This document shows, piece by piece, positions 1 to 8,976 of a stretch of 64,000 nt of DNA. The translations under genes were made by a program, and so were the position numbers. Position 1 is the stretch's first letter. The number at the start of each line of letters is the position of its first letter. The DNA is taken from NCBI GenBank assembly GCA_036496265.1, contig DASXLL010000366.1, positions 1-64,000 on the forward strand. The letters run 5' to 3'. The stretch is from CAYLLN01 sp036496265 (GTDB lineage Bacteria; Planctomycetota; Planctomycetia; Pirellulales; Pirellulaceae). The notes under the pieces are model-generated. The model saw nothing but the letters and a program-made list of their open reading frames with translations, was not told the origin of the DNA and made no database searches.

Positions 1-710
1 GAAGGGTGAACCGTCACGATTGTTCAAGGCCCAACGGGCCGTCCCCCTTAAACCATTGGTCCAACGACATTGGCTGGCGGATGTCCTTGGGCCAAAGGCC
101 CAAAACTCGAAAGCCTAGGGCGCAGCCCTAGGAAGGGTGAACCGTCACGATTGTTTCCAGGCCCAACGGGCCGTCCCCCCTTTATCCATTGGTCCAACGA
201 CATTGGCTGGCGAATGTCCTTGGGCCAACGGCCCTAAACTCGATAGCCTAGGGCGCAGCCCTAGGAAGGGTGAACCGTCACGATTGTTCAAGGCCCAACG
301 GGCCGTCCCCCCTTTATCCATTGGGCCAATGACATTCGCCGGCGGTTATCTGTGGGCCAAAGGCCCTAAACTCGAAAGCCTAGGGCGCAGCCCTAGGACG
401 AGGTGACCCAAGATTTGTTCAAGGCCCAACGGGCCGTCCCCCCTTTATCCATTAGGCCAATGACATTGGCCGACGGTTGTCTGTGGGCCAACGGCCCTAA
501 ACTCGATAGCCTAGGGCGCAGCCCTAGGAAGGGTGAACCGTCACGATTGTTCAAGGCCCAACGGGCCGTCCCCCTTAAACCATTGGTCCAACGACATTGG
601 CTGGCGGATGTCCTTGGGCCAAAGGCCCAAAACTCGAAAGCCTAGGGCGCAGCCCTAGGAAGGGGGTGAACCATCCCGATCGTTTTAAGGCCCAACGGCC
701 GTCACCTCCT
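1..710. repeat. Tandem array of 131-133 bp palindrome-rich units
   Basis: Five full direct repeats are visible at 1-131, 132-264, 265-396, 397-527 and 528-658, with a decaying sixth from 659 to about 710. The array probably continues off the left edge. Each unit begins GAAGGGTGAACC (GACGAGGTGACC in unit 4) and carries several hairpins: GGCCC-AAC-GGGCC, TTGGGCC-AAA-GGCCCAA (or a variant) and CCTAGGGC-GCA-GCCCTAGG. Unit 4 also has GGCCAATG-A-CATTGGCC. The whole unit repeats, so there are no unique spacers and this is not CRISPR. Open frames cross the units, but unit lengths of 131, 133, 132, 131 and 131 bp do not keep one frame, so coding is unlikely. The function is unknown; it resembles a clustered REP/BIME-like element. 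Confidence 0.9.
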
Positions 711-852
711 AATCCCCAACATATCTCTCGTCGTATTCGCTCGTTCGATAATTAGATTTATCGATTAGATGCGTTAACATAGTTTTCACGCGTTTCCGCC
801 TTCGCACGCTGCTGATCGTCTTGACTCTCCGCGAATTGGATTAGGTTTTCCT

Positions 853-1095
853 ATGCCCCGCTTCTCAATCCGAGACTTGCTGTGGCTGATGGTCGTGGTG
901 GCGCTTTGCTGTGGTTACGTCTGGGAACGAACTCGTCACGTCGCGGATATGAAGGCGACGATAGTGGTTTGCGATGAAAACGAACGGCTCGCAAAGGAAT
1001 CAACATGGCTCCGAAATAAGATGGACGCGCTGCAAAAGACGGTTGATTTTCTTATGAGTGAGTTACGGAAAACGGACAAATACCGAATCGATTAA
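853..1095 (+). CDS. Small membrane-anchored coiled-coil protein, unknown function
   Basis: An 80-residue protein. Its N-terminus, RFSIRDLLWLMVVVALCC, is a charged stretch leading into one membrane helix (about residues 5-23). This resembles the short N-terminal anchor seen on very many planctomycete proteins. Residues 30-75 are polar and rich in Lys, Glu and Leu, consistent with a short coiled coil outside the membrane. No catalytic motif is visible. It lies alone between the repeat array and the convergent trpS gene. I do not recognise a specific function; a structural or scaffolding role is only a guess. Confidence 0.6.
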   Translation: MPRFSIRDLLWLMVVVALCCGYVWERTRHVADMKATIVVCDENERLAKESTWLRNKMDALQKTVDFLMSELRKTDKYRID

Positions 1096-1400
1096 GCAGG
1101 CCCACTTAACCATACATTCCCATCCGACAAATAGTGTACAAATGGTACAAAACTTGCAGAATGTAGCCCCGTGCCGCAATCCTGCCATTGTGGCAACCCT
1201 GGCTCACTGCCCAGCCAGCGACGTTCTTTCACAACTTACAGCGACTTCCAGCCATCACGCGTCGCGCTAACGGCTAACCAGGTGAGCGCCACCAAAATCC
1301 ACAACTCCCACAGCCGTAATCACTTGCAGTTTCTCTCGCCAAAAAAAATGCCAAATGTGAGCCTTTAGCCCGCCGTTGAAAACACGGCCCACTAATTCGC
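1096..1400. other. Intergenic region with no supported gene
   Basis: About 300 bp between the small membrane protein and the end of trpS. Short open frames here overlap the trpS end or have no recognisable features. The only notable sequence is a pair of GCTAAC words at 1265-1276. No terminator with a T-run was found. Confidence 0.5.
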
Positions 1401-2372
1401 CTACCTACGTCGAACGCCGCAAGCCTTTTGCGCCCTAAGCAGCACTTCGCCAGCCTTCTTCCGAGCCCGACTCGCCCCATCCGCCAAAATCGCCTCGACC
1501 TTCGGCAAATCGGCCGCGAGTTCCGCCCGCTTCGCCCGAAACGGGCCAAAAAACTGCTCGGCCACCTCGGCGAGCGCCGTTTTCACCTGCCCATATCCAA
1601 AGCCGCCTTTTTTGTACAACTCCGCCATTTCCGTCCGCTGCTGATCGTTGGCAAACAGTGAATAAAGCTGAAACAAATGATCGTTTTCATACTCCGGCTT
1701 CGGCTGCTCCATCGGCCGCGCGTCGGTCGTGATCCGCATCACCTTTTTCTTCATCGCCTTGGCGTCTTCGAAAATCTCGATCGTGTTGTTGTAGCTCTTG
1801 CTCATCTTCTCGCCGTCCATCCCCGGCACTTTGGCAGACGATTCAAGCACTTTGTACTTCGGCAACACAAACGTCTGACCAAACAAATGATTGAAGCTAC
1901 CGGCAATATCGCGAGCTACCTCAATGTGCTGAATCTGATCGGCGCCAACCGGCACAATCTCCGAGTCGTAAATCAAAATGTCCGCCGCCATCAACACCGG
2001 ATACGTAAACAGCCCCGCATCCGCCGCGATTCCCTTGGCAACTTTGTCCTTGTACGAAACGCACCGCTCCAGCAGCCCCATCGGCGTGATTGACATGAGC
2101 AACCACGTCAGCTCCGTCACCTCCGGCACATCCGACTGCACAAACAGAATGGCCTTGGCTGGGTCGAGCCCCAAAGCCAACAAATCCAGCGCCGCATCCA
2201 ACGTGTTTTGCCGTAGCGCCGCCGAATCACGAACCGTCGTCAGCGCGTGCAAGTTGGCAATGAAGTAATAGGCATCATTCCCATGCTGCAAATCGATGTA
2301 TTGCCGGATCGCGCCAAAATAATTGCCCCAATGAAATCGCCCCGTCGGTTGAATCCCAGAAAGTACGCGCAT
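1401..2372 (-). CDS. trpS: Tryptophan-tRNA ligase
   Basis: A class I aminoacyl-tRNA synthetase of 323 residues, the usual size for bacterial TrpRS, charging tRNA-Trp with tryptophan in the cytoplasm. The N-terminus reads SGIQPTGRFHWGNYFGA, where HWGN is the HIGH-type ATP-binding motif (residues 14-17). The second signature, KMSKS, is at residues 189-193. The family segment PVGADQIQHIEVARDIA (141-157) is also present. The ATG at 2372 lies 6 bp after the pyrD stop, so the two are very likely cotranscribed. The cognate tRNA-Trp gene is present in this window at 35647-35719. Confidence 0.96.
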   Translation of the reverse strand: MRVLSGIQPTGRFHWGNYFGAIRQYIDLQHGNDAYYFIANLHALTTVRDSAALRQNTLDAALDLLALGLDPAKAILFVQSDVPEVTELTWLLMSITPMGLLERCVSYKDKVAKGIAADAGLFTYPVLMAADILIYDSEIVPVGADQIQHIEVARDIAGSFNHLFGQTFVLPKYKVLESSAKVPGMDGEKMSKSYNNTIEIFEDAKAMKKKVMRITTDARPMEQPKPEYENDHLFQLYSLFANDQQRTEMAELYKKGGFGYGQVKTALAEVAEQFFGPFRAKRAELAADLPKVEAILADGASRARKKAGEVLLRAQKACGVRRR

Positions 2373-2378
2373 GGCTCA

Positions 2379-3311
2379 CTATTGAGTTTTAAGGGTCCCA
2401 ACGATTTCTCGAACACTCGAAACGCCCGCCTCAGCCAACGCCCTCGGCAGCGCCTCAACCAGCTTCATCGTCACCGTCGGATCATAGTAATTCGCCGTTC
2501 CAATTTGCACCGCACTCGCCCCAGCCACCAGGAATTCCATCACATCATCGATCATCGCAATGCCGCCAATGCCAATCAGCGGCGTCTTCACCGCTTGAGC
2601 GACTTGATACACACACCGCAGCGCAATCGGCTTAATCGCCGGTCCCGACAAACCTCCAACCACATTCCCCAACAATGGCCGCCGCTTCCGCCAATCAATC
2701 GCCATTCCCAGCACCGTGTTGATCAGCGAAATCGCATCAGCCCCGCCTTCCTCGGCGGCCCGCGCGATCGTCGCAATACTCGTCACGTTCGGCGTCAGCT
2801 TTGCAATGATCGGCAAGCTCGTCGCCTTTCGGCAATCCGCCACCAACCGGCTACACATACTTGGATCAGCCCCGAAATCGACACCGTGCGCCACATTCGG
2901 ACACGAAATATTCAGCTCAATCGCCGCTACGCCTGCTCGGCCATCAAGCTGCCGCGCCATCGCCACGAACTCATCGTGGTTACGGCCAGCAATGCTCACG
3001 ATGATCGCCGCCGGCACCTCTCGCAGGTACGGCAAATGGTGCTCAATGAATGCATCAATCCCGTCATTATCCAATCCAATCGAATTGAGCAACCCGCACG
3101 ACGTCTCGACAGTCCGCCACGGCTTATTCCCCGCCCGCGGCTCCTTCGTCACCGTCTTGGGCAAAATGCCGCCCAACTTCGCAAAATCGACAATCCGTTC
3201 CATCTCCCGGGCGTATCCGAACGTACCGGACGCCGTCAGGATTGGGTTGCGCAGCGTCAACCGGCCGAGTTGAACGGACAGGTCAACCGCAGGCGTCGCT
3301 ATTTCCTTCAT
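2379..3311 (-). CDS. pyrD: Dihydroorotate dehydrogenase, catalytic subunit (class 1)
   Basis: Flavin enzyme that oxidises dihydroorotate to orotate in pyrimidine synthesis; about 310 residues from the preferred start. The TIM-barrel landmarks are clear: LRNPILTASGTFGYARE near the N-terminus, the active-site segment NISCPNVAHG with the class 1 catalytic Cys, and FMN phosphate-binding segments IGIGGI and GASAVQIGTA. The length and 'ILTASGTFG' start favour class 1B, which normally pairs with a PyrK subunit; no pyrK is visible here. The frame stays open upstream to 3425, but that extension has no family character, so the ATG at 3311 is chosen. It is the first gene of a pyrD-trpS pair. Confidence 0.93.
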   Translation of the reverse strand: MKEIATPAVDLSVQLGRLTLRNPILTASGTFGYAREMERIVDFAKLGGILPKTVTKEPRAGNKPWRTVETSCGLLNSIGLDNDGIDAFIEHHLPYLREVPAAIIVSIAGRNHDEFVAMARQLDGRAGVAAIELNISCPNVAHGVDFGADPSMCSRLVADCRKATSLPIIAKLTPNVTSIATIARAAEEGGADAISLINTVLGMAIDWRKRRPLLGNVVGGLSGPAIKPIALRCVYQVAQAVKTPLIGIGGIAMIDDVMEFLVAGASAVQIGTANYYDPTVTMKLVEALPRALAEAGVSSVREIVGTLKTQ

Positions 3312-3572
3312 TTTGCTCAGCTTAGCGGTAGATAACGACTTTCGGCGATGGGGCACCGCCGCGTGGACGCGGCGGTTAACCGGCTCGCCCACGAGCCGTT
3401 TGCTCTGGTCGTCGGCTGCCTTCACCGCCTCGACGCGGTCTTGGGCTGAAAATACAATGTTAATCCTTGCGTGGGGCGACCGTCGTTATGATTTGCCTGC
3501 CCTTCCCGAATTGACTTCCCGCGGCCTGAGCCGTAAAGATCGACCCCTAATAAAGAGTCCCGGCTGCTTGTA

Positions 3573-4877
3573 ATGTCGCGCCGCGTAGTGATCACCGGAG
3601 TGGGAGTCATTTCTCCGCTGGGCAATTCGGCGGAGAAGCTCTGGGCTGGGCTTTCTGATGGGATGAGCGGCGTTGGCGAGCTGAGCGCGATCCCCGCCGA
3701 CGCGTATCCGAGCCGCTTCGGCGCTGAGGCCCGCGACTTTACCGGATCGATTGACGATTTTGGCCCCCTCGACAAGGCCATGTCGCGGAACATTAAGAAG
3801 AATCTCAAGGTCATGTGCCGCGAGATGCAAACCGGCATCGCCGCCGCCCAGTTGGCCCTCACGGACTGCGGTCTAGCGCTCGATTCGGCCAACCGCGATC
3901 GTATTGGCTGCGTCTACGGCTCGGACTACATGCTCACGCTGCCGCAGGATTTTGCCAGCGGGATTCGTAGTTGTCTCGACGAGCGCGGACAATTCGATTT
4001 TTCGAACTGGGCGGAAAAAGGGCTGCCGACGGTTGAGCCACTGTGGCTGCTGAAATATTTGCCAAATCTGCCGGCGAGCCACATCGCGATTTTCAACGAC
4101 CTGCGCGGGCCGAATAACTCGCTGACCATGCGCGAGGCGTCGAGCAACCTGGCGCTGGCCGAGGCGTATTGCACAATCGTTCGTGGACATGCCGATGCGA
4201 TGCTCGCCGGGGCGACAGGTAGCAAAATCCATCCCTTGCGGACGGTTCATGCCATCACGCAAGAAGAAATCGCTCTGCGCGATGGCGATCCGGCGAAGCT
4301 GAGCCGGCCGTTTGATAAGCACCGGTGCGGCTCAGTGGTTGGCGAAGGCGCGGCTTGCCTGGTGCTGGAGGAACTCGAGCATGCACAGACTCGTGGCGCG
4401 AAGATCTTCGGCGAAGTCATCGGGCACGGCGCGTCGGCTGTCGCGGACGGCCGGGGTGTCGGACAATATAAGACTGCTTTTGGGAACGTTTTGAAACAGT
4501 GTTTGAAGTCAGCTGGCGTGACGCCGGATCAAATCGGGCATATTAATGCTCATGGCCTCAGCAGCCGCCGCTGCGATGCTGAGGAGGCCCAGGCGATCGG
4601 TGAAATTTTCGGTGGTCGCAAGTCAGCCGTACCGGTTGTGGCGCCGAAAGGCAATTTCGGTAATCTTGGCGCGGCCAGCGGGCTCGTCGAGTTGATTAGC
4701 AGCTTGCTCGCGTTTCAACGTGGTCACTTATTCCCCGCGCTGAATTACGAAACTCCCGATTCCGAGTGTCCCGTCAACGTCGTTAAAGACAGCTCAGTTG
4801 TAGCCGGCGACGTTTTCATCAACTGCAACGTCTCGCCGCAGGGTCAGGCCAGCGCAGTCGTGGTTCGGCGATTTTAA
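3573..4877 (+). CDS. Beta-ketoacyl synthase-fold protein lacking the catalytic cysteine (KS-beta/chain-length-factor-like)
   Basis: 434 residues with the whole thiolase-fold KAS layout: start RRVVITGVGVISPLGNS, FDKHRCGSVVGEGAACLVLEE (247-267) and the end GQASAVVVRRF. The nucleophile region, normally T-A-C-x-S, reads T-M-R-E-A-S-S, placing Glu188 where the Cys should be. The first catalytic His is kept (NAHG, His327). The second, normally G-H-L-G-A-A, is G-N-L-G-A-A (Asn364). Two of the three catalytic residues are therefore replaced. In known chain-length factors and KSQ domains the Cys is Gln, and these proteins decarboxylate or shape the chain rather than condense. Acidic Glu suggests a similar non-condensing partner role, which is an inference. 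No acyl carrier protein or partner KS is adjacent. It is divergently oriented to pyrD. Confidence 0.88.
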   Translation: MSRRVVITGVGVISPLGNSAEKLWAGLSDGMSGVGELSAIPADAYPSRFGAEARDFTGSIDDFGPLDKAMSRNIKKNLKVMCREMQTGIAAAQLALTDCGLALDSANRDRIGCVYGSDYMLTLPQDFASGIRSCLDERGQFDFSNWAEKGLPTVEPLWLLKYLPNLPASHIAIFNDLRGPNNSLTMREASSNLALAEAYCTIVRGHADAMLAGATGSKIHPLRTVHAITQEEIALRDGDPAKLSRPFDKHRCGSVVGEGAACLVLEELEHAQTRGAKIFGEVIGHGASAVADGRGVGQYKTAFGNVLKQCLKSAGVTPDQIGHINAHGLSSRRCDAEEAQAIGEIFGGRKSAVPVVAPKGNFGNLGAASGLVELISSLLAFQRGHLFPALNYETPDSECPVNVVKDSSVVAGDVFINCNVSPQGQASAVVVRRF

Positions 4878-5026
4878 GCCGCAGGGATTGCCTGCTCGGC
4901 ATAATCGCTACGCTCGCCGCTGCCTTCTCAAGCTGCCATTCGCGATGGTCCGATAGCACTTGTAGCGCGCACCGGGCGATAGCAGTCTTTTTGGCCGCCG
5001 GCAGCGCGCTATCGCGGGATCGCATC

Positions 5027-6835
5027 ATGTTCCGGGCAAATCAGGCTGTTTTCGTGCTCGGGCTGTGGACCGCCGCCATTGCTCATGCGCAGATTCCGCG
5101 CGATCCGGTGCCCTCCACGCCAAACGCTGCCGGACCCACCACCGTTCCATCAGCAGCCCCGCAAGCCGCGACTCAGCAGCAAACGGGCGTCTATGTGACG
5201 AAGCAGTCGGAAGTCGAGATTCCGTTTTCGGTGCGGCCAGGAGCGACGGCGGAGGGCCAGCCGGCGAGCGTGCGGGTGTTTGTCTCGTGGGATAAGGGCA
5301 AGAGCTGGCACTTTTACGATGAGCGGAAGCCGGAAGATACGCGATTTCGTTTTCGCGCGAAGCAGGACGGCGAGTTTTGGTTCGCGACGCAGGTGATGGA
5401 TCGCACTGGCAAGCCGGCGAGCAGCGAGCCGCGATCGCCGCAACTGCGTTTGATCGTCGATACCCAGCGGCCGCAATTGTTGATTCACACGAACGTTGAT
5501 TCCAGCGGCCAGGTGAATCTGTCATGGAGCGCGGCCGACGCGACGCTACGACCGGCTTCGCTCAAAATGGAATATCAGGATGCGTCGGGCAGCGGTGGAC
5601 CGTGGGAAATGGTCAATGTGGGGGTGGCTCCGAATAACACTGTGACGGCGACGGGGCAAACGAGCTTTCTGCCGGCAACGAGCAGTCGCACGATTAATTT
5701 ACGGGCTGAAGTCACCGACGCGGCCGGCAATATGGCGTATTTCAGCCAGCGGCTATCGCTGGTGCCGGCGAAATCAAAGGAGTCCGGCGGACTGACGTAT
5801 TCCCCGCCGCCCGATCCGTCGGCGGTGCCGTGGCCAAGCGCGAAGGGACCGGCCGGCATGGTCGGTGGCGCCGCAGAGTCGGCAATTGCTGCGGCTCCCA
5901 AGCTTGAGCCGGCGGAAGAATCGGTTCGCATACCTGATGCGAATGAGGCGCCGGCCGCCGCCGGGCCGGGCCGGTTGGCAAGCACTCGCGCTGCTGAGGA
6001 ACAGCTGCCGGAACCAGAGCCAGCCATTCAGCGATTGCCAATGTCAGATTCGTCCGACGTTCACGTGCCTGTCGAGCCGATGCCCGCCCCCGAAATCGCT
6101 CCACTGCCGCCGACCGCTTTGGAACAAATGCCGACGCCCCAACCAGCCGAGCCGATCGACACGCCGACGGCGGCGCGGCCTCGGCTAACAAATACTCGCC
6201 GTTTTAGTCTTGATTACGACATTCAAAGCGTAGGACCAGAAGGCGTTTCTGCGGTGGAGCTCTGGGGCACGAATGATGGTGGTCGCTCCTGGTCGAAATG
6301 GGGCTTGGACCCGGACAATACGAGCCCGTTCGAGGTTGAGGTAAACCACGAAGCGATTTACGGCTTTCGTATCGTCGTAGTCGGAAAAAACGGTCTGGCC
6401 ACCAGTACGCCGCAAACCGGCGACGCGGCTGATATCTGGGTCGGCGTTGATTTGACCCGACCGCGGGTGAAATTGACCGGCGCGGCGTACGGCCAAGGAG
6501 AAGCAGCCGGAAAACTGGACATTACCTGGCAAGCCGACGATCCGAATCTCGGCGGCCGGCCAATCACGCTTTCGATCGGCGACCGGCCCGACGGTCGGTT
6601 CACGCCGATCGCGACGGCGATTCCCAACACCGGGCATTTCCTCTGGGAATACGATCCCCGCAGCCCGCGGCAGATCTATCTCCGGCTGGAAGTGCGCGAC
6701 GATGCCGGCAACGTGGGGATCGATCAGCTCACTGAGCCGATCAAGGTCGATGGCCTCGAACCGAAGGCCCAAATTCGCGGCATCACGCCCGTCCCAGCCG
6801 GCCGCGGGGCTTTCCGATCGCCGCTGTTTCGGTAG
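5027..6835 (+). CDS. Exported multi-domain protein with repeated beta-sandwich modules
   Basis: About 602 residues from the ATG at 5027, chosen because it gives a clean signal peptide (MFRANQAVFVLGLWTAAIAHA, cleavage near AHA-Q). Two similar modules flank a Pro/Glu/Ala-rich linker (about residues 270-390). Each module has a 'VSWDKGKSW' or 'WGTNDGGRSW'-like strand, then a 'DTQRPQL' or 'DLTRPRV' junction, then 'LSWSAADATL' or 'ITWQADDPNL', then 'VTDAAGN' or 'VRDDAGN'. These read as Ig/fibronectin-like repeats, often seen in planctomycete periplasmic or surface proteins. No catalytic residues are evident. The neighbour coaB follows 38 bp later on the same strand. Confidence 0.75.
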   Translation: MFRANQAVFVLGLWTAAIAHAQIPRDPVPSTPNAAGPTTVPSAAPQAATQQQTGVYVTKQSEVEIPFSVRPGATAEGQPASVRVFVSWDKGKSWHFYDERKPEDTRFRFRAKQDGEFWFATQVMDRTGKPASSEPRSPQLRLIVDTQRPQLLIHTNVDSSGQVNLSWSAADATLRPASLKMEYQDASGSGGPWEMVNVGVAPNNTVTATGQTSFLPATSSRTINLRAEVTDAAGNMAYFSQRLSLVPAKSKESGGLTYSPPPDPSAVPWPSAKGPAGMVGGAAESAIAAAPKLEPAEESVRIPDANEAPAAAGPGRLASTRAAEEQLPEPEPAIQRLPMSDSSDVHVPVEPMPAPEIAPLPPTALEQMPTPQPAEPIDTPTAARPRLTNTRRFSLDYDIQSVGPEGVSAVELWGTNDGGRSWSKWGLDPDNTSPFEVEVNHEAIYGFRIVVVGKNGLATSTPQTGDAADIWVGVDLTRPRVKLTGAAYGQGEAAGKLDITWQADDPNLGGRPITLSIGDRPDGRFTPIATAIPNTGHFLWEYDPRSPRQIYLRLEVRDDAGNVGIDQLTEPIKVDGLEPKAQIRGITPVPAGRGAFRSPLFR

Positions 6836-6873
6836 ACCTGTGGCTGGTCCATTTCTGCTGCCATAATGACTGA

Positions 6874-7506
6874 ATGGCGCGAATTTTGATTACGTCTGGC
6901 CCGACGCGCCAATATCTTGATCCGGTGCGGTATTTGACGAATGCCTCCAGCGGCCGCATGGGGCGTGCGCTGGCTGAGGCGGCGATTGATCTCGGGCATG
7001 ATGTGGTTGTGGTCAGTGGGCCGGTGGCGGTTGATTATCCGAGAGGCGCAATCGTCCGGCCGATTATTTCGACGGAAGAATTGCTAACTGCTTGTCAGGA
7101 GTTGTTTCCGAGTTGTGATGGCGTGATTGGAGCAGCGGCGCCGTGCGATTATCAGCCAGTAAGAGTCGAAGAACGAAAAATTGCCAAGACGGGCGAGCCG
7201 CTGGTGCTGAATCTGGTCGAAACGCCGGATGTCATGGCCACGCTGGGAGCCCGCAAACGGCCGGATCAATGGCTCGTGGGATTTGCATTGGAAACGGACG
7301 ATCAGCGCTTTCGTGCGCTGACAAAATTGCAGCGAAAGAGCTGCGATTTGATTGTTCTCAATGGTCCGACGGCGATGGATGCAACCGACAACCAGGTTGA
7401 AGTGCTCGATAAAAGCGGAACCGTTGTTTCGTCGTTCGCGGGAAGCAAAGAGTTGGTCGGCCGCGAGATTCTGCGTGTCATCCAGCAGCGGCTAATCGAG
7501 CGTTAG
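6874..7506 (+). CDS. coaB: Phosphopantothenate-cysteine ligase (stand-alone CoaB domain)
   Basis: Joins 4'-phosphopantothenate to cysteine in coenzyme A synthesis. The 210 residues cover only the CoaB half of the usual CoaBC fusion: LITSGPTRQYLDPVRYLTN, then SSGRMGRALAEAA (nucleotide-binding loop), GAAAPCDYQP, LVGFALETD and the LQRKSCDLIVLNGP segment, matching the K-x(n)-D-x-I-V-x-N motif of the family. No CoaC flavoprotein domain precedes it, so the decarboxylase must be encoded elsewhere. The stop codon sits inside an inverted repeat, GTTAGC-GGA-GCTAAC (7502-7516), which lacks a T-run. It converges with the next gene. Confidence 0.9.
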   Translation: MARILITSGPTRQYLDPVRYLTNASSGRMGRALAEAAIDLGHDVVVVSGPVAVDYPRGAIVRPIISTEELLTACQELFPSCDGVIGAAAPCDYQPVRVEERKIAKTGEPLVLNLVETPDVMATLGARKRPDQWLVGFALETDDQRFRALTKLQRKSCDLIVLNGPTAMDATDNQVEVLDKSGTVVSSFAGSKELVGREILRVIQQRLIER

Positions 7507-7541
7507 CGGAGCTAACATAACTCTTCGACGCGCCATAACTG

Positions 7542-8450
7542 CTAGCGCTCTGCGCTAACTTCCAGCAGCTTCGCCCCACGAGCAACGACTCGTGCCCGCG
7601 GCTGGCGCGTGCGGAATTTGGTGAGCGCAGCGGGAGAAAACGGCATATCCTCGATCTCTAGGGACTGGATCGCCGGCATTTGGGCAATCGTGTCGAGGGC
7701 TGCGTCCGTCAGTGGCGCCCGGCTGAGATTAAGGGCTGATAAGTCCGGCAGATCGCAGAGCGGCACGAGTCCTTCATCGCCGCCGCGCCAGTTTTCGTCA
7801 ATCGTTAACGACTCGCGGGGAGGCGCGTTGAGGACGTCTCTCGACAACAACGGCGAAACATACGCGTCAGCAATCAAAACCGGCGTTTGAACGGCCGCGG
7901 CCGCGTTTGGTTCCTGGCCCTCGGAAGGCAAATCGGGCGGCGGCGCAGGCAGGAGAACATCGGTTTGCTTACTCGCAGCTAGCGGAGTTTCCGGCTCATC
8001 GCCGCCAAATCGTCCACCGAAGGCACGGATCTGCTCGTGCGCCATATTCCGCCGCTGAGTTGCTCGTCGCGTACCTACATCGGTGATTAGAGCGGTCAGC
8101 TTATCGCCACGAAGTTCGTTTTCTTGCCGCAGCACGGCGGCAATTCGCGCATAGCGCGACGCGTCGGCAGCAACTGCTATCTGCTGCAGGGTGGTCGTGG
8201 CTCGCCACGCGGCTTCAGGATCGTCGCTGCAGATCGAATTTACGAGAGGCCCGATTGCCGCTTCGCCGGCCGAGGACAACTGCGCTGCGGCCGACTCGCG
8301 CGCTGCAAAATCAGCGGCACCGAGCTGTCGCACTAAGAGCGCAAGCTCATCGGCCGACGGCGGGTTTGCCCCGACGATAGAAATAAAGACGAAAGATGCA
8401 CAAAAAAGCCATCCAATGGCCCACGGCATCCTGCCGAGCCGGATGTTCAT
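7542..8450 (-). CDS. Exported HEAT/leucine-rich-like protein, unknown function
   Basis: About 302 residues from the ATG at 8450, chosen because it precedes a signal peptide (residues about 8-30, ending SIVGANP). Residues 35-110 resemble a HEAT/armadillo-type helical repeat (FAARESAAAQLSSAGEAAIG, then DPEAAWRATTTLQQIA), common in planctomycete exported proteins. The C-terminal third contains leucine-rich segments (LPDLSALNLSRAPLTDAALD and IQSLEIEDMPFSPAAL). No catalytic motif is seen. An upstream in-frame start at 8477 would only add nine residues in front of the signal peptide. Confidence 0.7.
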   Translation of the reverse strand: MNIRLGRMPWAIGWLFCASFVFISIVGANPPSADELALLVRQLGAADFAARESAAAQLSSAGEAAIGPLVNSICSDDPEAAWRATTTLQQIAVAADASRYARIAAVLRQENELRGDKLTALITDVGTRRATQRRNMAHEQIRAFGGRFGGDEPETPLAASKQTDVLLPAPPPDLPSEGQEPNAAAAVQTPVLIADAYVSPLLSRDVLNAPPRESLTIDENWRGGDEGLVPLCDLPDLSALNLSRAPLTDAALDTIAQMPAIQSLEIEDMPFSPAALTKFRTRQPRARVVARGAKLLEVSAER

Positions 8451-8976
8451 AGAAGTCGCTCCGCTGCCCGCCACCATCAGTCCCCAAGCGTCGGGCTAAA
8501 TATTACTTTGCTTTCCTAAGCCACGTCGATAGCAAAGTTTGCGCCGAACGCCGGATTTACCTATCCGAGCAATAAATAAGGGCTATCGGGCCGGCGTGAT
8601 GGATTGTCGGTGGGTCAAGAATTGGCAGCCGGCGGCGAACTGCCTTTCTGACACGAAACCTTGGGTAAGACGGCTGCTGCACCGCAATTGACCCAAATCG
8701 CCAATCGCAATAAACTTTTATGGCGCTAGTGTTTGCGCAAACGGAGGCCGGTGTCTCCGACGCGGACGGAATATAGATTGCACGGACGGTTGTCGTTTTG
8801 TTTTTTCCGAGCAAAAGGGCGTTTTCTCGGGGACGATAACGCGCGACTCGGCAGCACTGCCCTCTGGGTGGCATCGATTGCGCCGCCGGCCATCGTTTTC
8901 CCGAATTGAGAGCTTGCTGTTCGTTTTCGAGACGCAAATGTCCCGCAGACGGACTTTTTTACCATAGCAAATTCAC
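8451..8976. other. Divergent intergenic region upstream of secA
   Basis: About 520 bp between two divergent genes, presumably holding both promoters. The only striking sequence is the perfect 12-bp palindrome GTTTGCGCAAAC at 8731-8742. Short open frames on the minus strand here have no recognisable features. No confident -35/-10 pair could be assigned. Confidence 0.5.

Noticed and set aside
137..645. Open frames across the repeat array (89 and 80 codons) that could encode peptide repeats
   Set aside because: Unit lengths are not multiples of three, frames shift between units, and the sequence is dominated by palindromes; coding is unlikely.
1..710. CRISPR array
   Set aside because: The entire 131-133 bp unit repeats, with no unique spacers and no cas genes in the window.
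2247..3335. 362-codon plus-strand frame opposite trpS/pyrD
   Set aside because: Arg/His-rich antisense shadow of two well-supported genes; no family features.
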